The notes beneath the pieces are model-generated. The model saw only the letters and a program-made list of their open reading frames with translations, was not told where the DNA came from and made no database searches. A program made the translations under genes and the position numbers. DNA of 10,245 bases from Acidimicrobiaceae bacterium UBA7830 (GTDB lineage: Bacteria > Actinomycetota > Acidimicrobiia > Acidimicrobiales > Ilumatobacteraceae), in NCBI GenBank assembly GCA_002501485.1, contig DLTS01000051.1, positions 42,422 through 52,666 on the forward strand, in the 5' to 3' direction. This document shows positions 6,805 through 10,245 of this stretch, one piece after another (the stretch's first letter is position 1; the number at the start of each line of letters is the position of its first letter).

Positions 6805-7976
6805 GCTGTTTCGTAGGCAGCGGTCATCGCGGCAAACAGTGCAGACTCGACACGTTCACCTTTCACTTCTCGGTACGCCGCTCTTACCGATTTAACAATT
6901 GCGCGCTGATCATCGCCATGGTCTTTAATTGCGTGCATGACTTGCCCACGCACAAACGAGAGCAATTGATCGTCAACCACTGCAATGGCAGCCGCACATG
7001 CCGCCTCGACATCAACGAGATCTCCGCCCAGGTCAGCCGCACCCGCCTCTGCAACGGCGGTGAATGATGAAGTCATCAACTTCACGTGCCGCCTGCGGTA
7101 TGACGCAGGACCAGGAAGCGGTGTCCGCCGCTTCTTTTCATCGTCGCTGTCGAGTGCGGCGAGCACTACATCGAGTTCATCGGCAAAGGCCTTCTTCACC
7201 GAGCGCACAACGCCTGCCAACTCACTGCCGATGACCTCGTCTCTCCGTGGAGTCGAGACGCCAACCGGATCGAGCTCGTCATCAGTCTCTGTCCGTCGTC
7301 CTGGAAACAACGGAACAACTTCGGCTGAAGGGCTGTCGTCGTCGGCACTCTCGTCAAATGATGACTCAGTGCCTGGAACAGCAGATTCAACGTCATTGGC
7401 GGACTGACCGTCGAACACATCGCTCAATGCGTCTGAAGCCATAGTCGGCATTTCCTCAATCGACACAACATCATCGGCGATCGACTGCGGGTCAAGGATC
7501 GCAACAACGTCCGCCGCCAAGGCCCGAGCGCGGTCAAACTGTTCCGCGAGGCGACGCTGATGCAATTCGGTTTCTTCGGCCCACAAGCGAGCCGACTCAC
7601 GAAGACGCGTAATCTTGAGGTTTGCTTGTTCGACATGGCGGTCAGCCTCTTCAACGATTTCGCGCAAACGAGCTCGCATCTCGGCTCGCTCAACGCGAGT
7701 CTCTTCGCGGGCCGACACCAGTGTTCGAGCTTTCTCCTCGCCGAGCAATTCTTGCAAAAGTTCATCATCCATCTCGGCAAGATTCACAGCACGTTTCTGA
7801 GCCTCATCGAGTTCACTCGAAAGACGGGTATTCTCGTCGATCACGCCCTGCATTTCAGCTGCTACTGCAATCAAAAACGCCTTCACCCTCTCTTGATCAA
7901 AACCCTTTCGCGAAGCGGGAAATGTGGCCTGTGAAATCGAATCAGGGGACGAAGGATTGGAGGAAGACGCGTCCAT
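6795..7976 (-). CDS. DivIVA-like coiled-coil protein with MuF-like helical C-terminal region (C-terminus probably frameshifted)
   Basis: A 393-aa cytoplasmic protein. Residues 16-60 match the DivIVA N-terminal membrane-targeting/dimer motif (FPASRKGFDQERVKAFL). A long coiled coil runs to about 155. An acidic low-complexity linker (165-245) leads to a conserved-looking helical domain (about 250-391) that includes VRSVKKAFADELDVVLAAL, SYRRRHVK and VRAAYREVKGERVE. The latter resembles the helical part of MuF-type phage head proteins. Translation stops after AYETAQR, just where such proteins continue into a Trp-containing strand and Cys cluster; that continuation exists in the -1 frame. DivIVA-type proteins bind curved membrane and organise polar growth or septation in actinobacteria; a role here in positioning the neighbouring membrane proteins is inference. 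No Shine-Dalgarno precedes ATG 7976; a TANNNT hexamer six bases upstream suggests a leaderless mRNA. It lies between the PDZ protease and UPF0182 genes. Confidence 0.87.
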   Translation of the reverse strand: MDASSSNPSSPDSISQATFPASRKGFDQERVKAFLIAVAAEMQGVIDENTRLSSELDEAQKRAVNLAEMDDELLQELLGEEKARTLVSAREETRVERAEMRARLREIVEEADRHVEQANLKITRLRESARLWAEETELHQRRLAEQFDRARALAADVVAILDPQSIADDVVSIEEMPTMASDALSDVFDGQSANDVESAVPGTESSFDESADDDSPSAEVVPLFPGRRTETDDELDPVGVSTPRRDEVIGSELAGVVRSVKKAFADELDVVLAALDSDDEKKRRTPLPGPASYRRRHVKLMTSSFTAVAEAGAADLGGDLVDVEAACAAAIAVVDDQLLSFVRGQVMHAIKDHGDDQRAIVKSVRAAYREVKGERVESALFAAMTAAYETAQR

Positions 7977-7982
7977 ATCTTG

Positions 7983-7988
7983 AGAGTA
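7983..7988 (-). promoter_or_regulatory. Possible -10 element for leaderless transcription of the DivIVA-like gene
   Basis: TACTCT on the minus strand fits the actinobacterial TANNNT -10 pattern. It ends six bases before the ATG at 7976, the spacing expected if transcription starts at the A of ATG. The lack of a Shine-Dalgarno supports a leaderless start. No clear -35 is visible, so this stays tentative. Confidence 0.3.
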
Positions 7989-8029
7989 GACAGCCCAGCA
8001 AGGCTGACGCTGTGACCCAAAGAAACTTT

Positions 8030-9268
8030 TTACAGCGACGGAGTCGGTCGCTCACCACCGAATGCCACCAGTACGTCGATGGCTTCGTCCAATGTTGCAA
8101 CTGCGACAATCTCAAGATCTGGAGCAGCTGCTCTCGCTGCTGCAAGCTGTGCATCACCTTGCCGAGTCGGAACGAGGAATAATTCGACACCAGCTTGCTC
8201 AACTGCTGATGCCTTTTGGGAAAGACCACCAATAGCTCCAACGGAACCGTCAAGGTCGATCGTGCCGGTCACCGCGACCCGATTACCACCTGTCAACTCG
8301 CCGTCAGAAAGACCATCAATGACCGTCAACGTGAACGCAAGACCTGCAGAGGGCCCCCCAATAGAACCGGTATCGATATTGATATCGAACGGAAGTTCAA
8401 CGCGGCGAGTATCAAACGGTAAGAAACCAACAATCGTTCGGTTCGGATCGTCCGGTGACGAGGTGAGTTCGACATCGGCCTCAAATTCACCTTCGCCTCG
8501 TCGCTCAACGAGCAACGTAATAGTGTCACCTGGCTGCTTACCCTCGAGTGCGCTCGTCAGGTCACCAACACTCGTCAACTCAACACCATCAGCTTCTAAC
8601 AACCGGTCACCCGCATCGAGAACCTCGTCTGACGGCGGCCGACGAAGACACACGCCGGCTTCTGAATATTCGAGACACGCAATCTCCGAAATGAGTACAT
8701 CGCCGGGCACGATCGCGCCATCGAAGCCAAGCCAACTTAATGCGACATACTCAGCGACTTCCTCTGCGGTGCGCATCTGTTCAAGAGAAAACACGCGCCG
8801 CTGCTCTGCTGTCTGAAAACCGAACTTGTCTTCTTCGGTCAACATCTCGACCGCACCCTCATCACGACCGACCCACCATGACAACACCGACTGTGGGGGT
8901 TCAGTGATGGTCACCAGCATGAAGTCGCCGATCGTCGGAAATACCTCTGGTGGAGGTTCATCGCTCTCTTCTAAGGCACTCACCGACAAGCGATCACCAA
9001 CGGGCTGAGCCGATCCCGGAACTCTCGCATACGGCGCAGGCTGCAATTCACCAAGCCGTTCATTCATCTCACGAGCGATGAACGATGAAGGGACAAGCGC
9101 AGTTACTGCCACCGCAGCAACGGCACAGCACGACAAAACTGCTAGCGGAATTGCCCATTTTCGGTGACGGCGCGAAGGAAACACATCGGTTCGATAAACG
9201 ACTCCCTTGACAGCCGACGACTGCTCTGCATCAGGCGGTGGGAGTAGATTTGATTCAGAGATTTCCAT
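8030..9268 (-). CDS. YlbL-like PDZ/Lon (S16) membrane-anchored serine protease
   Basis: From ATG 9268 the product is 412 aa. A short cytoplasmic N-terminus is followed by one TM helix (about 38-60, WAIPLAVLSCCAVAAVAVTALVP), so the rest lies outside the membrane. An extracytoplasmic domain (about 110-190) precedes a PDZ domain (about 190-270, including GDRLLEADGVEL and GDTITLLVERRG). A Lon-type proteolytic domain forms the C-terminus with the Ser-Lys dyad: Ser307 in GGPSAGLAF and Lys352 in GGLSQKASAVEQAG. The order TM-PDZ-Lon is that of Bacillus YlbL and mycobacterial Rv3194c. The frame stays open upstream to 9457, but that extension (Cys/Arg-rich) does not look like this family and runs antisense to the next gene; MEISES at 9268 is preferred, with GTG 9184 as another option. 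It is probably the first gene of the series leading to the DivIVA-like and UPF0182 genes; the gap to the next gene is 53 bases. Confidence 0.92.
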   Translation of the reverse strand: MEISESNLLPPPDAEQSSAVKGVVYRTDVFPSRRHRKWAIPLAVLSCCAVAAVAVTALVPSSFIAREMNERLGELQPAPYARVPGSAQPVGDRLSVSALEESDEPPPEVFPTIGDFMLVTITEPPQSVLSWWVGRDEGAVEMLTEEDKFGFQTAEQRRVFSLEQMRTAEEVAEYVALSWLGFDGAIVPGDVLISEIACLEYSEAGVCLRRPPSDEVLDAGDRLLEADGVELTSVGDLTSALEGKQPGDTITLLVERRGEGEFEADVELTSSPDDPNRTIVGFLPFDTRRVELPFDINIDTGSIGGPSAGLAFTLTVIDGLSDGELTGGNRVAVTGTIDLDGSVGAIGGLSQKASAVEQAGVELFLVPTRQGDAQLAAARAAAPDLEIVAVATLDEAIDVLVAFGGERPTPSL

Positions 9269-9605
9269 GGATTCTTCGTTCACTGTCGACCTGCTCACAA
9301 GCCGCGCTGCTGTCATGCTGTGTTGCGCGTTGCTCGCACTGCTCTTCGCCGGTTGGAGAAAGACTGCCAGAGCCTCAACAGATTCACCTCGTCGAGCAGG
9401 GGCTTTACGCACGCGTCGAACACCTACCGGCGTACCAGTCGTGCAGCAGCCGCTCACGCCGTACCGGCGGCCAGGAGTGCTTCACAGGCTCATTTCGCTC
9501 GGCCTCATCGGGGTGATCTCTGTCATCGTTGGTGCAGTCGTTGCCATCTTCACCGCCTTCATCGCAATTGCAGGCGTTATTCGACTGACGGATCTTCTGG
9601 GCTGA
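9267..9605 (+). CDS. Small two-TM membrane protein, unknown function
   Basis: From ATG 9267 the product is 112 aa: a first hydrophobic helix (about 13-30, AAVMLCCALLALLFAGW), a basic Arg-rich loop with TRRTPTGVPVV and proline, then a long hydrophobic stretch (about 76-105, LISLGLIGVISVIVGAVVAIF...) ending IRLTDLLG. The positive loop suggests it is cytoplasmic with both ends outside. The frame is open from 9207, but those codons overlap the protease on the other strand. ATG 9315 (Met17) is an alternative that would shorten the first helix. One base separates its stop (TGA 9603-9605) from the ATG of the HEAT gene, so the two are almost certainly translationally coupled. I do not recognise the family. 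Confidence 0.72.
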   Translation: MDSSFTVDLLTSRAAVMLCCALLALLFAGWRKTARASTDSPRRAGALRTRRTPTGVPVVQQPLTPYRRPGVLHRLISLGLIGVISVIVGAVVAIFTAFIAIAGVIRLTDLLG

Positions 9606-9606
9606 A

Positions 9607-10200
9607 ATGGGCCCAGATGACCTTCGCGCATTGCGTCGAACTGTTGTGGCGTTCGGCTACGAACAAAACGAATCTGAAGCTCGGTCATTCCTTCAACACG
9701 AGGACTCAGTCGTGCGTGAACTCGCTCTCGGGGCGCTGCATCGGATGCAGGCACTTACCGATGCCGATCTAGAGCTCACGTTGTGTGACGACGATCGACT
9801 TGTTCGCCGTCGCGCCGCTGAACTCGGAGCACTCCATCCCGGAGTCGATTTAGCCCCACTACTCGTAGACCTCGAACCGGTCGTGGTTGAAATGGCGGTA
9901 TGGGCGTGCGGCGAACGAGAACAGGTCGATGACAACACGCTCCAGACGATCATCTCACTCACGACAGACCACGATGACCAGCTTGTTCGCGAGGCAGGCG
10001 CCGCCGCTCTCGGGGCGATCGGAGACGAACGTGGAGTGCCGGCAATCCTCGGCGCGTGCGAAGATAAACCCGCAGTGCGGCGACGGGCCGTTCTCGCTCT
10101 CGCTCCATTTTCCGGTCCGGAGATCGAAGCAGCAATCGATACCGCTCTCACCGATCGTGATTGGCAAGTGCGCCAATCAGCGGAAGATCTCAGACGTTGA
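9607..10200 (+). CDS. HEAT-repeat protein
   Basis: A 197-aa soluble protein built of about five to six HEAT-like helical repeats. Recurring signatures are DSVVRELALGAL (33-44), DRLVRRRAAELGAL (63-76), PVVVEMAVWACG (91-102), DQLVREAGAAALGAIGD (124-140), PAVRRRAVLALAP (155-167) and DWQVRQSAEDL (185-195). Each has the VR-x-x-A core of PBS-lyase/HEAT repeats. Such proteins act as protein-binding scaffolds; isolated HEAT signatures do not show lyase activity, and no catalytic residue is evident. It follows the two-TM protein in the arrangement TGA-A-ATG, implying coupled translation and perhaps a membrane-linked partner. Its stop (10198-10200) overlaps the end of a probable convergent gene. Confidence 0.88.
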   Translation: MGPDDLRALRRTVVAFGYEQNESEARSFLQHEDSVVRELALGALHRMQALTDADLELTLCDDDRLVRRRAAELGALHPGVDLAPLLVDLEPVVVEMAVWACGEREQVDDNTLQTIISLTTDHDDQLVREAGAAALGAIGDERGVPAILGACEDKPAVRRRAVLALAPFSGPEIEAAIDTALTDRDWQVRQSAEDLRR

Positions 10201-10245
10201 TCGTCTTGCGGTCTTCACCCGAGGACGCAGACCCGTCACCTTCGC
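10190..10245 (-). CDS. Probable C-terminus of a convergent minus-strand gene (partial)
   Basis: On the minus strand one frame enters from the right edge and reads EGDGSASSGEDRKTINV before TGA at 10192-10190. Only 17 residues are visible: an acidic/Ser/Gly-rich tail ending in RKTINV. One other minus frame also enters open at the edge, so the choice rests on the protein-like tail ending neatly at the HEAT gene. It would overlap that gene's last 11 bases. Function cannot be read. Confidence 0.4.
   Translation of the reverse strand, partial: EGDGSASSGEDRKTINV

Noticed and set aside
7990..8012. Inverted repeat (CAGCC/GGCTG and ACAGC/GCTGT) between the protease and DivIVA-like genes
   Set aside because: The two stems compete, are only five base pairs each, and no T-run follows on the minus strand, so it is not supported as a terminator.
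8079..8816. Plus-strand open frame of 245 codons
   Set aside because: Ser/Thr/Pro/Arg-rich composition with no domain; it is the antisense shadow of the PDZ/Lon coding sequence, whose catalytic motifs are intact.
9269..9457. N-terminal extension of the YlbL-like protease to ATG 9457
   Set aside because: The extra 63 residues are Cys/Arg/Ser-rich and unlike YlbL N-termini, and they are antisense to the plus-strand two-TM gene.

Overview
The window looks like chromosomal core sequence of a moderately GC-rich actinobacterium. The best guess is the class Acidimicrobiia (Ilumatobacter-like), judged from the adjacent YlbL-type PDZ/Lon protease and UPF0182 membrane protein, a DivIVA-type coiled-coil protein, many starts without a Shine-Dalgarno sequence, and a typical actinobacterial initiator tRNA. 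The taxonomy is inference. No mobile element, CRISPR array or prophage is visible. Coding density is high and no stretch of more than 300 bases lacks a gene.

Left part, 1-3253, all minus strand. Reading leftwards there is an alpha/beta hydrolase (3253 to 2333), an APH/CHK-like small-molecule kinase (2299 to 1223), a lipocalin-like AttH/CrtC-type protein of unknown function (1226 to 105, ATGA overlap with the kinase), and then the 5' two thirds of an initiator tRNA-fMet cut by the window edge (47 to 1) with its own sigma-70-like promoter. The three proteins look like one operon acting on a hydrophobic or ester-type small molecule. The substrate cannot be read from the sequence.

Middle, 3287-9268. 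A small plus-strand coiled-coil protein (3287-3664) converges on a minus-strand series: a PDZ/Lon (YlbL-like) membrane-anchored serine protease (9268 to 8030), a DivIVA-like coiled-coil protein (7976 to 6795) and a seven-TM UPF0182 protein (6610 to 3683). In Mycobacterium tuberculosis the protease and UPF0182 genes are neighbours (Rv3194c-Rv3193c). Here the DivIVA-like gene sits between them.

The most interesting point is what follows the stop codon of the DivIVA-like gene. The -1 frame (6804 to 6619) encodes a domain with CxxC...HxxCxC that looks like the zinc-binding tail of phage MuF-type head-morphogenesis proteins. It continues smoothly from the end of the DivIVA-like protein, whose own C-terminal half also resembles a MuF helical region. 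The gene is therefore either frameshifted (natural one-base loss or assembly error) or expressed in two parts.

Right part, 9267-10245. A small two-TM protein (9267-9605) and a HEAT-repeat protein (9607-10200) form a plus-strand pair. Their first start codon overlaps the protease start codon head to head within CCATGG. At the right edge, the last codons of a probable convergent minus-strand gene run into the end of the HEAT gene.
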